Positions 6,117-6,123 of a stretch of DNA of 6,123 nucleotides are shown piece by piece. The notes beneath the pieces were generated by a model. That model did no database searches. It was not told the DNA's origin and saw only the letters and a program-made list of their open reading frames with translations. The stretch lies in contig CAYMTN010000292.1 in NCBI GenBank assembly GCA_964393335.1, positions 1 through 6,123 on the forward strand, written 5' to 3'. Source of the DNA: CAYMTN01 sp964393335. Lineage in GTDB: Bacteria; Chloroflexota; Anaerolineae; Aggregatilineales; Aggregatilineaceae. Position numbers and translations under genes: made by a program. Position 1 is the stretch's first letter. Each line of letters begins with the position of its first letter.

Positions 6117-6123
6117 CGACCCC

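Overview
The window looks like a piece of a Chloroflexota genome, probably from the Anaerolineae side of that phylum. This is an inference from protein architecture: a very long Ser/Thr kinase joined to a STAND-type NTPase, one membrane segment and a WD40 propeller, next to exported proteins with leaders ending in AGA-QD. I could not run a database search. The DNA is moderately GC-rich and almost fully coding, with clear Shine-Dalgarno sites.

Layout. Positions 49-3717 (minus strand) hold one giant signalling gene: protein kinase, LuxR-type helix-turn-helix, nSTAND NTPase, coiled coil, transmembrane helix, WD40 blades. Its 3' end, at the left edge of the window, is abnormal. About 70 bases (5-74) contain no G on the plus strand, and the propeller stops without its expected C-terminal tail. 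Positions 3718-3989 form a divergent intergenic region with a candidate promoter for the kinase, a tandem 11-bp direct repeat, and three copies of a TTACGGATAG-like motif, two of which make a perfect 11-bp inverted repeat. Positions 3990-5297 (plus) encode an exported alpha/beta hydrolase with a complete Ser-Asp-His triad. Positions 5397-5951 (plus) encode a small exported protein of unknown family with a DxDxDG-like acidic loop. These two genes lie 99 bp apart, have their own strong ribosome binding sites and share a nearly identical signal-peptide end. A rho-independent terminator follows at about 6029-6059. The last 60 bases are dense in short GC-rich inverted repeats.

How the genes may work together. 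The kinase would sit in the inner membrane with kinase, HTH and NTPase in the cytoplasm and the propeller outside. The two plus-strand genes make exported products from the opposite side of a shared control region. A surface-sensing kinase controlling, or being co-controlled with, an exported hydrolase pair is a reasonable hypothesis. Only the gene order and the repeated operator-like motif support it.
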